Source of the DNA: an uncultured Lachnobacterium sp.
Lineage (GTDB): Bacteria; Bacillota; Clostridia; Lachnospirales; Lachnospiraceae
Length of the DNA stretch: 64,000 nt
Direction of reading: 5' to 3'
NCBI GenBank assembly: GCA_900543445.1
Contig: UQRC01000001.1
Location: 62,001 to 126,000, forward strand
Shown here: positions 8,361-17,417 of the stretch, piece after piece
How positions within the stretch are numbered: position 1 is the first letter of the stretch
How the letters are laid out: each line of letters begins with the position of its first letter
Made by a program: the position numbers and the translations under genes
The notes under the pieces: model-generated
Databases searched by the model: none
Seen by the model: the letters and a program-made list of their open reading frames with translations, nothing else
What the model was told of the DNA's origin: nothing

Positions 8361-10031
8361 ATGGAAGAGAACGGTGGAGGAAATCTGTTTGAATTATTTT
8401 GTGGAATGATTGAAGCATTTGATCCCTGCATGGATGATTATCTGTATGTTTTTGATGTGCAGAATGATCAGTATTATATTTCAAAGAAGGCGATGAAGCG
8501 TTTTGCGCTTCCGTCGTTTCAATTTACACATGTGTTGGATACACATCGAAAGTTTGTATATGAGGAAGACGTTGAGATGCTTGAAGCAGATCTGGAGAAG
8601 GTTATGTCTGGCGAGAAGCTGGAACACAACCTTACTTATCGTTGGATGAGTGTGGATGGGGAACCAATCTGGATCAATTGCAGGGGCAGGATCATTATTG
8701 GAGCCGACGGAAAGCCGCAGTTTTTGGTTGGCTGTATCAATGAGGTCGGAACCAAACCGATTGCAGACAATGTCAGCGGACTGCTGGAGAGTTTTGCAAT
8801 CAAGGATGCATGGAATCAGCAGCATAATACGATGACAAATGGGTTTGTGCTTCGCATCGGAATTGACAACTTTAAGACAATTAATGAGAAGCTTGGCGTC
8901 GAGTATGGCGATTTTATCATACATGAGGTGGCAAACTGTATTCTTGATTGTATTCATGAGGGTCAGAAGGTGTTCCGTGTTGTGGCGGATGAGTTTTTGA
9001 TCATTGATACGGCTGGTGGAACTGCGAAAGATGCAAAGGCATTATACCGCAAAGTTCGAAGCGGTATTGATCATCTGATAAGAAGAGATAACTATAAGGC
9101 GTTCTTTACCATTTCCGGTGGTGTGATCAGTGGGGAGACGTTAGGACAGGTTGATTATAATGAACTGCTGAAATATACGCAGTTTGCGCTCAGTGAAGCC
9201 AAGGCACGCGGCAAGAATCAGGTCTACTATTTTCAGGTGGAAGACTATGAGAAGTTTCTGCGAAGAAGAAAGATTCTTGTGGAACTCCGGAAGGCGGTTT
9301 CGAATGATTTTGAAGGCTTTGATGTATTCTTCCAGCCAATCATTACAAGAGGTGGCAAGGATCTGTATGCAGCAGAGAGTCTGCTTCGTTTCTGGACATC
9401 GGAGAAGGAGACCGTCTCACCGGCTGAGTTTATTCCAATCTTGGAGGAGAGCGGCCTGATCATTCCGGTGGGCAAATGGGTGCTTCACCGCGCACTTGAA
9501 ATGTGTGTAAAGTGCCGGGAGAAGAGACCGGATTTCAAGGTCAGTGTGAATTTGTCTTATATACAGATCTTAAAGAGTAATTTTTTTAAGGATGTGACAG
9601 AGGCTCTTGAACAGTACAAGCTTCGCCCGGACAGCCTGATCATTGAACTGACGGAGAGTGGATATGTGGAGAATTCTCCGGTAGTACGCAAGTTGTGGGA
9701 ACAGTTGAAAGACAGAGGGGTTCTTATTGCCATTGATGATTTCGGAACCGGATACTCGAATCTTCAGTCGATCGGTAATATGATGCCGGACATTATCAAG
9801 CTGGATCGAGGATTTACCGTGAAAGCGCTCAATAATAATTATGAGTATCAGCTTATGAATCAGATTATCCAGCTGATCCATAGTGTGGACTTAAAGGTAT
9901 GTGTTGAGGGTGTTGAGACGATGGAGGAACTGACAGAAATCGAACGTCTGTCGGCAGACTGCATTCAGGGATATTATTATGGAAAACCTTGCGAGAAGCA
10001 GGCTTTCTATAAGGATTTTGTAGAAAAATAA
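8361..10031 (+). CDS. PAS-GGDEF-EAL protein, probable c-di-GMP phosphodiesterase
   Basis: This is a cyclic-di-GMP signalling protein of 556 aa. Residues about 20-140 look like a PAS domain. The GGDEF domain (about 150-290) has a degenerate signature: V-A-D-E-F near residue 208 instead of G-G-D-E-F, so cyclase activity is doubtful. The EAL domain (about 300-556) has ESLLR in place of EALLR. It keeps ELTESG, DDFGTGYS (near residue 458), KLDRGF and VEGVET, so phosphodiesterase activity is likely. The start is supported by GAGAGGA seven bases upstream. No transmembrane segment is seen, so it acts in the cytoplasm. It appears monocistronic. Confidence 0.9.
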   Translation: MEENGGGNLFELFCGMIEAFDPCMDDYLYVFDVQNDQYYISKKAMKRFALPSFQFTHVLDTHRKFVYEEDVEMLEADLEKVMSGEKLEHNLTYRWMSVDGEPIWINCRGRIIIGADGKPQFLVGCINEVGTKPIADNVSGLLESFAIKDAWNQQHNTMTNGFVLRIGIDNFKTINEKLGVEYGDFIIHEVANCILDCIHEGQKVFRVVADEFLIIDTAGGTAKDAKALYRKVRSGIDHLIRRDNYKAFFTISGGVISGETLGQVDYNELLKYTQFALSEAKARGKNQVYYFQVEDYEKFLRRRKILVELRKAVSNDFEGFDVFFQPIITRGGKDLYAAESLLRFWTSEKETVSPAEFIPILEESGLIIPVGKWVLHRALEMCVKCREKRPDFKVSVNLSYIQILKSNFFKDVTEALEQYKLRPDSLIIELTESGYVENSPVVRKLWEQLKDRGVLIAIDDFGTGYSNLQSIGNMMPDIIKLDRGFTVKALNNNYEYQLMNQIIQLIHSVDLKVCVEGVETMEELTEIERLSADCIQGYYYGKPCEKQAFYKDFVEK

Positions 10032-10042
10032 GCGAAATAAAA

Positions 10043-10071
10043 ACAAGCGGGTGGATTCATCGCCCGCTTGT
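10043..10071. terminator. Bidirectional terminator between EAL protein and DtxR-like regulator
   Basis: The 9-bp arms ACAAGCGGG/CCCGCTTGT are followed on the minus strand by a T-rich tract, and on the plus strand by a weaker one. Confidence 0.75.
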
Positions 10072-10093
10072 GTCTGTCTTATGGTTATGTAAT

Positions 10094-10474
10094 TTAATCG
10101 CCCATCTTTAAAATGTCACCAACATGGGATTTGATGGCAGCGAAACTTTCAGCGCTGATCACATGCTCGATGCGGCAGGCATCCTCAGCGGCAGTCTCTG
10201 GATTGACGCCAAGCTTCGTTAAGCATTCTGTAAGAAGCTCGTGTCTCTCATAGATCATTTCTGCAATCTCAAGACCGGACTCGGTCAGATAGATGAAGCC
10301 GGCATCCGTTACGGTAATCTGGTTCTTCTCGCGAAGATTCTTCATAGCGATGCTGACACTGGATTTCTTAAAGCCAAGTTCATTGGCAATATCAACGGAT
10401 CGTACGACCGGTAATTTTTTACTTAATATAAGGATTGTCTCTAAATAGTTTTCGGATGATTCGTTACTGTGCAT
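10094..10474 (-). CDS. DtxR/MntR-family metal-dependent transcriptional regulator
   Basis: This is a small (126 aa) metal-sensing repressor. The N-terminal winged helix (about residues 5-60, SENYLETILILS and VRSVDIANELGFKKSSVS) is typical of DtxR/MntR. The C-terminal half carries the dimer and metal region, with ERHELLTECL, EDACRIEH and the Ser-Glu-Ser block that follows. No SH3-like third domain is present, so the overall build is closer to MntR. It is divergent from a Feo-associated membrane protein, and dyads in the shared region suggest it controls that gene and itself. Iron or manganese cannot be told apart. Its own promoter is an extended -10 TATAAT (10527-10522). Confidence 0.85.
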   Translation of the reverse strand: MHSNESSENYLETILILSKKLPVVRSVDIANELGFKKSSVSIAMKNLREKNQITVTDAGFIYLTESGLEIAEMIYERHELLTECLTKLGVNPETAAEDACRIEHVISAESFAAIKSHVGDILKMGD

Positions 10475-10521
10475 GATTAACCCTCCATGTATTGCGCAGC
10501 TGATACAACTACGTATGAGAT

Positions 10522-10530
10522 ATTATATCA
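10522..10530 (-). promoter_or_regulatory. Extended -10 promoter of the DtxR-like regulator
   Basis: The minus strand reads TGATATAAT, a perfect extended -10. The -35 is weak. Confidence 0.5.
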
Positions 10531-10557
10531 TACATAACGAAAAAGTGCTAGTAAAAA

Positions 10558-10605
10558 ACTATCAATAAAGTTGTTGACAACTAATGATAGTTAGGGTATA
10601 CTAAC
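10558..10605 (+). promoter_or_regulatory. Overlapping dyads across the Feo-associated promoter, probable metal-regulator operator
   Basis: The promoter TTGACA (10574-10579), 17 bases, TATACT (10597-10602) is near consensus. Three inverted repeats overlay it: ACTATCA/TGATAGT (10558-10564 and 10585-10591), AACTA/TAGTT (10579-10592) and GTTAG/CTAAC (10590-10605). The last resembles the TTAGG-type half-site of DtxR/IdeR operators and covers the -10. Confidence 0.6.
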
Positions 10606-10660
10606 GTTGAATCAGAAAAAACGTATGCATGGGTCGTCCTATTTGAAAGGAGTGGTTGTA

Positions 10661-10795
10661 ATGGGTACAGCAATCGTATTAGTCGTACTGGCTGTTGTAG
10701 TTGCATTAGCTACTAAGAGTCTTATTAAAGATAAAAAGAATGGGAAATCCATATCCTGTGGCGGTGACTGCAAACACTGTCATGGATGCCATTAA
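10661..10795 (+). CDS. FeoB-associated Cys-rich membrane protein
   Basis: This is a 44-residue protein with one membrane helix (about residues 3-19) and a basic stretch, ending in C-G-G-D-C-K-H-C-H-G-C-H. Tiny proteins of this form usually follow feoB and are thought to help ferrous iron uptake. I chose the ATG at 10661 because AAAGGAG lies at the right distance; an upstream in-frame ATG at 10607 has no ribosome site and would add a hydrophilic N-terminus. No feoA or feoB is in the window, so it stands alone, divergent from the metal regulator. Its promoter is covered by dyads, which suggests metal-dependent repression. Confidence 0.8.
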   Translation: MGTAIVLVVLAVVVALATKSLIKDKKNGKSISCGGDCKHCHGCH

Positions 10796-10807
10796 TGAAA
10801 TGTTCAA

Positions 10808-10847
10808 AACGCCAAAAAGACCGGCTACATCCGGTCTTTTTGGCGTT
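10808..10847 (+). terminator. Strong intrinsic terminator
   Basis: A perfect 17-bp inverted repeat with a 6-base loop. The core has A5 and T5 flanks around a GACCGG/CCGGTC stem, so it can work in both directions. Confidence 0.9.
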
Positions 10848-10867
10848 GGAGATTTGCAAAGCACTAC

Positions 10868-10896
10868 TTGAATCGTAATTTCTGGCATGATATAAT
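10868..10896 (+). promoter_or_regulatory. Promoter of the ABC exporter operon
   Basis: TTGAAT (10868-10873), a 17-base spacer and TATAAT (10891-10896), with an extended TG. It places the transcript start near 10903, which rules out the upstream TTG start at 10897 for the first ABC gene. Confidence 0.7.
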
Positions 10897-10941
10897 TTGT
10901 CTTTGGACAAAATAAGAAGGGAATCGAAGAAGGAACTTATC

Positions 10942-12696
10942 ATGAAGAAATTATTGATCTATCTGAAAAACTATAAAAAGGAATGTGTTCTTGCACCCCT
11001 TTTTAAGTTGTTAGAGGCTTCATTTGAACTGATCGTGCCTCTTGTTATGGCTGCAATCATCGATCATGGTATTGCAGTATCAGATCGCCCGTATATCTTT
11101 AAGATGGGCGGTGTTCTTGTTTTGCTTGCAGCAGTCGGCCTAACCTGTTCGATTACTGCACAGTATTTTGCGGCAAAGGCAGCCGTCGGATTTGCGACGA
11201 AGCTGCGCTATTCGCTTTTTTCCCACATTGAAACTTTATCCTTTTCTGAGATGGATACGGTCGGAAGTTCGACGCTCATTACACGAATTACCAGCGATAT
11301 CAATCAGGTACAGTCGGGCGTAAATATGGTACTGCGTCTGTTTTTACGTTCCCCATTCATCGTATTTGGTGCGATGATTATGGCGTTTACGGTGAATGTG
11401 AAGGCTGCGCTTGTGTTTGTTGTGACCATTCCCCTTCTTTCGGTGGTTGTATTCTCGGTTATGCTTGCAAGTATTCCACTTTTTAAGAAGGTACAAAGCG
11501 GACTGGATCAGGTACTTGGACATACAAGAGAAAATCTTGAGGGTGCCCGCGTGATCCGTGCTTTCAATAAAGAAGAGGACGAGGCAAGAGAATTTAATGC
11601 CAGCAATGAATTCCTGACGAATATGCAGCTCGTGGTCGGAAGAATTTCGACACTGATGAATCCTCTGACGTATATTATCATCAACTGTGCGATCATTGCG
11701 GTCATCTGGGTCGGTGGTAAGCAGGTATATGGCGGCATCATCACACAGGGTGAGGTCGTTGCGCTTGTGAACTATATGTCACAGATTCTGGTCGAGCTGG
11801 TAAAGCTTGCGAACCTGATCATCCTGATCAATAAAGCGATTGCCTGTGGAAACCGTATTGAGGAAGTACTTGAGACGAAGTCTTCCATTGTGAATGCACC
11901 GTCTGAAGTGAACGCTGCATCTGACAGTGAGAATGCGGTTGTCTTTTCTCACGTCTCGATGGCATATGCATCCACTTCGGAGGAGGCACTTACGGATATT
12001 GACTTTACGGCAAAGAAGGGACAGACGATCGGTATCATCGGTGGTACCGGATCCGGAAAGTCGTCGGTTGTGAATCTGATCCCGCGTTTTTATGATGTGT
12101 CCAAGGGAAGTGTTCTGGTGAACGGAAGAGATGTGCGAGATTACGATTTAACCGAGCTTCGAGATAAAATCGGTGTTGTTATGCAGAAGGCGGTCTTGTT
12201 CCAGGGAACGATCGCAGAGAATCTGCGCTGGGGCAAGCCGGATGCGACGGACGAAGAATTGTGGCATGCGATCGAGGTTGCTCAGGCTATGGATGTTGTG
12301 GAAGGCAAGGAAGGAAATCTTGACTATATGATCGAGCAGGGCGGACGTAATCTGTCCGGTGGACAGAAGCAGCGTCTGACGATCGCTCGTGCGGTCGTGA
12401 AGGATCCGGATATCCTGATCCTTGACGACAGTGCTTCTGCACTCGACTTTGCAACGGATGCAAGACTGCGTGCAGCACTTCGCAACCTGCAGGGAAACAA
12501 AACGATTTTTATCGTATCCCAGAGAACTTCCTCTATCCAGTTTGCAGACCAGATCATCGTCATGGACGACGGACAGGTCGCAGGCATCGGAACACACGAA
12601 CAACTGCTTGAACAGTGTGAAACCTATCGTGAGATCTATGAATCACAGTTTAAGAAGGAAGATTTACAGAAGACAAACGAAGGAGGTGTCAGATAA
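10942..12696 (+). CDS. ABC exporter subunit with degenerate ATP site (heterodimeric multidrug type)
   Basis: This is a membrane-fused half exporter of 584 aa: about six hydrophobic helices (residues 1-310), then an ATPase domain. Walker A is GGTGSGKSS near residue 368 and the signature is LSGGQ near 469. Walker B ends in L-D-D instead of L-D-E, and the H-loop His is Gln (IVSQRTS). These are the marks of the non-catalytic subunit in heterodimeric exporters such as BmrC/BmrD or LmrC/LmrD. It pairs with the next gene, which overlaps its stop by one base. The ATG at 10942 has AGGA seven bases upstream. Substrate unknown. Confidence 0.92.
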   Translation: MKKLLIYLKNYKKECVLAPLFKLLEASFELIVPLVMAAIIDHGIAVSDRPYIFKMGGVLVLLAAVGLTCSITAQYFAAKAAVGFATKLRYSLFSHIETLSFSEMDTVGSSTLITRITSDINQVQSGVNMVLRLFLRSPFIVFGAMIMAFTVNVKAALVFVVTIPLLSVVVFSVMLASIPLFKKVQSGLDQVLGHTRENLEGARVIRAFNKEEDEAREFNASNEFLTNMQLVVGRISTLMNPLTYIIINCAIIAVIWVGGKQVYGGIITQGEVVALVNYMSQILVELVKLANLIILINKAIACGNRIEEVLETKSSIVNAPSEVNAASDSENAVVFSHVSMAYASTSEEALTDIDFTAKKGQTIGIIGGTGSGKSSVVNLIPRFYDVSKGSVLVNGRDVRDYDLTELRDKIGVVMQKAVLFQGTIAENLRWGKPDATDEELWHAIEVAQAMDVVEGKEGNLDYMIEQGGRNLSGGQKQRLTIARAVVKDPDILILDDSASALDFATDARLRAALRNLQGNKTIFIVSQRTSSIQFADQIIVMDDGQVAGIGTHEQLLEQCETYREIYESQFKKEDLQKTNEGGVR

Positions 12697-14456
12697 TGCG
12701 GTCAAAAGAGAAGAGACAGGGACAGCTTGCTACCTTAAAGAAAGTTCTTCATTATATGAAGCATTATATTCCACTTCTTGTGTTGTCAGTGATTTTGGCG
12801 ACCGTGAGCGTGGCATTGACTTTGTATTTTCCAATCCTTACCGGTAGAGCAATCGATCTGATTCTTGCAAAAGGCAGGGTTGATTTCGCCGGAATTATTG
12901 CTTTGGCGAAGCAGGGCGTGATCGTGATCGCGATTACCGCTGCGGCACAGTGGATCATGAACATGTGCAATAACCGTATGACTTATAATATTGTAAGAGA
13001 TATCAGAAAGGATGCTTTTGACAAGATTGAGAAGCTTCCATTCAGTTACATTGACAGTCATTCGCACGGAGATATGGTCAGTCGTATTATTGCGGATGTC
13101 GATACTTTCGCGGATGGTCTTCTGATGGGATTTACGCAGCTTTTTACAGGTCTTGCGACGATCATCGGAACACTTTTGTTTATGATCTCCATCAATATTA
13201 AGATTACGCTTGTTGTTGTCATTCTGACACCAATATCACTTTTCGTGGCAAGCTTTATTGCGAAGAAAACATATTCGATGTTCCAGCTGCAATCAAAGAC
13301 ACGTGGTGAACAGACGGCTTTAATCGAGGAGATGATCGGCAACCAGAAGGTTGTGCAGGCATTTAATCATGAGGATGAGGCGCTTGAAGAGTTTGATGAG
13401 ATCAACAATCGCCTGCAGAAGTATTCTCTGCGTGCGACGTTCTTCTCAAGTCTGGTGAATCCAAGTACGCGTTTTGTCAACAGTCTTGTATATGCGGCAG
13501 TAGGTATTACCGGAGCGCTGGCGGTTATCCTTAAGGGAGGAGCGTTTACGGTCGGTAATCTGTCCTGCTTCTTATCGTATGCGAACCAATACACGAAGCC
13601 GTTCAATGAGATCTCCGGTGTCGTGACGGAACTTCAGAATGCGCTTGCCTGCGCGGCAAGAATTTTTGAATTGATTGAGGAACCGGCAGAGGTTGCGGAT
13701 GATGCGGATGCGTATGTGCTAAAAGAGGCAGACGGAACGGTGGATATTGAGGATGTATATTTCTCCTATGTTCCGGATCAGCATCTGATCGAAGATTTTA
13801 ATCTGCATGTGAAGCCTGGACAGCGTATTGCAATCGTTGGACCGACCGGATGTGGAAAGACAACACTGATCAACCTGTTGATGCGTTTCTATGATACGAA
13901 TTCCGGCAGGATCAAGGTCAGCGGACATGATATCATGCACATGACAAGACAGAGTTTACGGGCAAACTATGGTATGGTGCTGCAGGAAACGTGGCTGAAA
14001 AAAGGAACGATCCGGGACAACATCTGCATGGGTAAGCCGGATGCGACGGAAGAGGAGATGATCGCTGCCGCAAAGGCGTCACATGCGCACAGTTTTATCA
14101 AGCGTCTGCCGCATGGATATGACACATTGATCAGTGAGGACGGAGGCAATCTGTCGCAGGGGCAGAAGCAGCTTCTTTGCATTACGCGTGTTATGCTTTG
14201 CCTGCCGCCGATGCTGATTCTGGATGAGGCAACGTCATCGATCGATACACGCACGGAGATTCGTATTCAGAAGGCGTTCCTGACGATGATGCAGGGGAGA
14301 ACAAGTTTTATTGTTGCACACCGTCTCTCTACAATCCGCGAGGCGGATGTCATCCTTGTTATGAAGGACGGCAAGATCATCGAGCAGGGAAATCACGAGA
14401 CACTGCTTGCACAGAACGGATTCTATGCAAATCTCTACAACAGTCAGTTTGCATAA
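12696..14456 (+). CDS. ABC exporter subunit with canonical ATP site
   Basis: This is the partner half exporter of 586 aa. Six membrane helices are followed by an ATPase domain with Walker A GPTGCGKTT (near residue 381), signature LSQGQ (near 485), Walker B ILDEATS with the catalytic Glu (near 508) and an H-loop His (VAHRLST, near 540). Its ATP site paired with the LSGGQ of the first subunit forms the working site. Its own LSQGQ faces the degenerate site of the partner. The start overlaps the upstream stop (TAATG), with AGGAGG in the preceding gene end, so the two are translationally coupled. Confidence 0.93.
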   Translation: MRSKEKRQGQLATLKKVLHYMKHYIPLLVLSVILATVSVALTLYFPILTGRAIDLILAKGRVDFAGIIALAKQGVIVIAITAAAQWIMNMCNNRMTYNIVRDIRKDAFDKIEKLPFSYIDSHSHGDMVSRIIADVDTFADGLLMGFTQLFTGLATIIGTLLFMISINIKITLVVVILTPISLFVASFIAKKTYSMFQLQSKTRGEQTALIEEMIGNQKVVQAFNHEDEALEEFDEINNRLQKYSLRATFFSSLVNPSTRFVNSLVYAAVGITGALAVILKGGAFTVGNLSCFLSYANQYTKPFNEISGVVTELQNALACAARIFELIEEPAEVADDADAYVLKEADGTVDIEDVYFSYVPDQHLIEDFNLHVKPGQRIAIVGPTGCGKTTLINLLMRFYDTNSGRIKVSGHDIMHMTRQSLRANYGMVLQETWLKKGTIRDNICMGKPDATEEEMIAAAKASHAHSFIKRLPHGYDTLISEDGGNLSQGQKQLLCITRVMLCLPPMLILDEATSSIDTRTEIRIQKAFLTMMQGRTSFIVAHRLSTIREADVILVMKDGKIIEQGNHETLLAQNGFYANLYNSQFA

Positions 14457-14458
14457 AT

Positions 14459-14495
14459 AAAAACACGGATGGCCGCTTTGGTCATCCGTGTTTTG
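14459..14495 (+). terminator. Terminator after the ABC exporter operon
   Basis: AAACACGGATG pairs with CATCCGTGTTT around a short inner stem. A-rich and T-rich flanks allow use by both convergent genes. Confidence 0.85.
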
Positions 14496-14515
14496 TTGTA
14501 AAATAATGATTTCAG

Positions 14516-16009
14516 TTATTCGTCCTTCTTGTCTGGATCCTTGTAAGAATAAGCATTTGATATCTTACAGTTCTCGGTAATCAGCGTAACCGGATCACGA
14601 TAGAAAGCAATGACCGGTGTACCGACCTCAAGCGTATCGTAAAGCTTCTTAGCAATCTTCTCCGGGACATTGATGCATCCGTGAGATCCGGAAGTCTTAT
14701 AGATTTCTCCACCAAACGAGCTGCGCCAGCTCGCATCATGGATTCCTACGTTGTAAGCAAAAGGCATAAAATATTTGACATTGGATGCATAGTTTTCACC
14801 GACGAGCGTTGCATCCTTTTGTTTGTAGACGATTTTGAATACACCGTCCGGGGAACCATTCTTCCTTGCAATATTACCGGAGACGATATCGGTCTCTGTG
14901 ATCAGTTTTCCCTCTTTGTAATACCACAGGTGCTGCTTCGTATAATCAATTTCAACGTAAGTGCCACCGATATCATCCAGTCCGCTTTTCTCTGCGGTCT
15001 GCTCATAGACAGGTTCACGTTCCACAGGCGTGCCGCCGGTCAAGTCCTTCTTTAACTGTTCAGCTTCCCTGGACTTACTGATGACCCATCCATAGTCGCC
15101 GCCTCCGATCTTCACCGTGTCGCCGGAGGAGGTCTTAAAATCTCTGACATCTCCGTATGTATTGTAGGTGCTGGCCAGATGCTGTACAAACTGTGCCAGT
15201 TTCTCGTCGTTTAATTCCACATTTCCGTCATCATTGATGTCTAACATATGGAGAATCGTCCTGGAGTCCAGATTTTCATCCACGCCATCGATCAGATAGT
15301 GAACGGTGGAAGCAGTGTATTTGGTAATCTTATCCATCGTGTCACTGATGATGCTGTCCGAGGCATGTACCGCAGGTTCTTCATAACAGGCATCGGAGAG
15401 TGTAATCTTCGTCTCCTGATTGTCCACCGCCTGCGTGATCTCCCTTAACACCTGATCGTGGATCGGCTCGTTACCATCGACTTCATCGATTACCTTTGCA
15501 TCATCTTCTGACAGGTCAATGCGCGCATCTTCGGGCTTGGTAATGTAGTCTTCGTCAAAGATGGTAAGATCATCTATGAGATCTGTCAAAGCGTCCTTAT
15601 CATAGGTGAAGGAACGGTTCATCTCGTACGCATGTGTACGGAAAATCTGGACGGGCCAGGTGAATCCGTTCTGTTTCTTGAGTAAGGCAGCCTCTTCACC
15701 ATTTGCCTGATATCGGTAATCAAAATCAGGTCCTGCGATATGGAATTTGTTGCCCTCTCTGTCAAGCACGGTCAGGAGATAAGTGCTTGCTCCGTCTGTG
15801 TGTTTGCTCTCCACATAATCCGCGGTCTTATTGCCGCAGGCGAGATCACCGATCGTTGTCTTCGGGAAAAAGTGGTTGTTATAATAGATACCGAAACCAA
15901 TATATACGCCAAGAAGAGCGGCGGCGGTTCCGATCAATGCAGCGACTGCGATCGCACGGTTGCGGCGTTTCTTTCGCCTTGCTGTAAGCTTTGTTGTGTT
16001 TGTTGCCAT
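14516..16009 (-). CDS. L,D-transpeptidase (YkuD domain) with putative peptidoglycan-binding region
   Basis: This is a cell-wall cross-linking enzyme, or one that anchors proteins to peptidoglycan, acting outside the membrane. Of its 497 aa, residues about 17-42 are one membrane anchor after a basic N-terminus. The middle (about 50-330) resembles the PG-binding-4 type region found before YkuD. The C-terminal YkuD domain holds the catalytic motif: GIHDASW, then SHGCINVP with the active Cys. The length fits clostridial members. It lies 88 bases downstream of the phosphofructokinase gene on the same strand, perhaps cotranscribed. The ribosome site is AAAGGAAGG. Confidence 0.9.
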   Translation of the reverse strand: MATNTTKLTARRKKRRNRAIAVAALIGTAAALLGVYIGFGIYYNNHFFPKTTIGDLACGNKTADYVESKHTDGASTYLLTVLDREGNKFHIAGPDFDYRYQANGEEAALLKKQNGFTWPVQIFRTHAYEMNRSFTYDKDALTDLIDDLTIFDEDYITKPEDARIDLSEDDAKVIDEVDGNEPIHDQVLREITQAVDNQETKITLSDACYEEPAVHASDSIISDTMDKITKYTASTVHYLIDGVDENLDSRTILHMLDINDDGNVELNDEKLAQFVQHLASTYNTYGDVRDFKTSSGDTVKIGGGDYGWVISKSREAEQLKKDLTGGTPVEREPVYEQTAEKSGLDDIGGTYVEIDYTKQHLWYYKEGKLITETDIVSGNIARKNGSPDGVFKIVYKQKDATLVGENYASNVKYFMPFAYNVGIHDASWRSSFGGEIYKTSGSHGCINVPEKIAKKLYDTLEVGTPVIAFYRDPVTLITENCKISNAYSYKDPDKKDE

Positions 16010-16035
16010 ATAAGATCCTTCCTTTAAGTGTGTTA

Positions 16036-16092
16036 ACTTTCGAAAAAGCTAAGATGTCTCAGGGAACACTTAAGCAACACGTTATCGAAAGT
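16036..16092. repeat. Inverted repeat in the gap upstream of the L,D-transpeptidase gene
   Basis: ACTTTCGA (16036-16043) and TCGAAAGT (16085-16092) are perfect 8-base inverted copies 41 bases apart. Between and around them, AAGTGT/ACACTT forms a second weaker pair. This could be an operator or an RNA fold. Confidence 0.3.
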
Positions 16093-16097
16093 AATAT

Positions 16098-17336
16098 TTA
16101 AGCGCGCGGCTTTAAGTGTGATACCGGCATATATACCGGGATGCCATCTTTGTAGGAGATAGAAACTTCTCCCTGAATCAGTGGTTTTAAGTATTCATAT
16201 AATGCAGGTGTGATATCATTGCCCGTCTCGTTGATCCATTCACGCGGAATGGATTTGGCCTCGTTTGCAATACCGGCGATCGGTGCGTGATCGTAGCGAA
16301 CCTCATAAGGGGTGTTGGATACACGCTCTAATGTTACCATGCTTGCGGTAATCCCTTCCTCCGCAAGAGATACCGCTTTATTGCCAAGTGTGAAGGATTC
16401 ATTTAAATCGGTAGCGGACGCCATATGTGCCGCACAACGCTGGAGTACATTAACTTCTACAGAACGCACCTTGACGCCGATATTTTCCTTTACAAGAAAT
16501 TCAAGTGCTTTACCGGCACCGGACAGCTGCTGGTGTCCGAACTGGTCTGCGACAGCCTTGGATGCGGTAATGTAATCCCCGTTCTCGTCGCGGATTCCTT
16601 CGGATACTGCAACGATTACGTTATTGAGCGTCTTTAATTTCTCACGGATATCATTTAAGAACTGTTCCTTGTCAAAAGCGACCTCCGGAAGATAGATCAG
16701 GTGCGGAGCCGTATTATATTCATTTCTCGCCAAGGCACTTGATGCGGTCAGCCAGCCGGCGTCGCGTCCCATGATTTCTACGATCGTAACACTTTTTACC
16801 GCGTAAATAAAAGTGTCGTGTGCCACTTCGAGCATAGTGCTTGCGATATATTTGGCAGCAGAACCGAATCCCGGTGTATGATCGATCACGCACAGATCGT
16901 TATCAATTGTCTTCGGAATGCCGATAATACGAATATCACTATTGATTTTGGCGGCATAATCGGATAACTTAAGAACCGTATCCATGGAATCGTTACCACC
17001 AATGTAAAAGAATGCCTTAATGTTTAATTTGGCAAACTGGTTAAAAATAAATACATAAGGAGAATCGTCATCCTTGTAATTCGGAAGCTTATGTCGGCAG
17101 GAACCGAGATACATCGCAGGTGTCACCTTAAGGCGTTCGAGTTTCTCTTCGTCATCGATCATCTCGGTGAGATTTAAATAGTTTTCGTTTAAAATTCCGA
17201 GAATTCCGTTGATCGATCCGTAGCAGGTAGCGTATTTGCCGGAGCGCATTACTCCGTCGATCACTCCCGCTAAGCTGGCGTTGATGGCTACAGTTGGGCC
17301 GCCGGACTGGGCAACCATACAGTTTGACTGATTCAT
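16098..17336 (-). CDS. pfp: PPi-type 6-phosphofructokinase
   Basis: This enzyme phosphorylates fructose 6-phosphate to the 1,6-bisphosphate in glycolysis. Of its 412 aa, residues 113-117 read G-G-N-D-S, where ATP enzymes have GGDGS and PPi enzymes GGDDS. The second D supports PPi use. Residues 141-147 are PKTIDND, with the Lys typical of PPi enzymes in place of the Gly of ATP enzymes. MGRDAGW near 189-195 binds the sugar phosphate. The first Asp of GGDD replaced by Asn is unusual. A promoter on the minus strand (TTGCGA, 17 bases, TACAAT) and AAGGAG fit the start. PPi preference is inferred from motifs. Confidence 0.87.
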   Translation of the reverse strand: MNQSNCMVAQSGGPTVAINASLAGVIDGVMRSGKYATCYGSINGILGILNENYLNLTEMIDDEEKLERLKVTPAMYLGSCRHKLPNYKDDDSPYVFIFNQFAKLNIKAFFYIGGNDSMDTVLKLSDYAAKINSDIRIIGIPKTIDNDLCVIDHTPGFGSAAKYIASTMLEVAHDTFIYAVKSVTIVEIMGRDAGWLTASSALARNEYNTAPHLIYLPEVAFDKEQFLNDIREKLKTLNNVIVAVSEGIRDENGDYITASKAVADQFGHQQLSGAGKALEFLVKENIGVKVRSVEVNVLQRCAAHMASATDLNESFTLGNKAVSLAEEGITASMVTLERVSNTPYEVRYDHAPIAGIANEAKSIPREWINETGNDITPALYEYLKPLIQGEVSISYKDGIPVYMPVSHLKPRA

Positions 17337-17379
17337 TCTGGTAACTCCTTATTCAAGCATGATTGTTTATGTTAAACTC

Positions 17380-17408
17380 ATTGTAGAGTTTTTGAAAGGA
17401 AATCGCAA
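17380..17408 (-). promoter_or_regulatory. Promoter of the phosphofructokinase gene
   Basis: On the minus strand, TTGCGA (17408-17403), a 17-base spacer and TACAAT (17385-17380). Confidence 0.55.
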
Positions 17409-17417
17409 GGGAAAGAC

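Noticed and set aside
10897..10941. N-terminal extension of the first ABC exporter gene from a TTG at 10897
   Set aside because: The TTG lies directly after the -10 box, so it would be upstream of the transcript start. The ATG at 10942 has a ribosome site.
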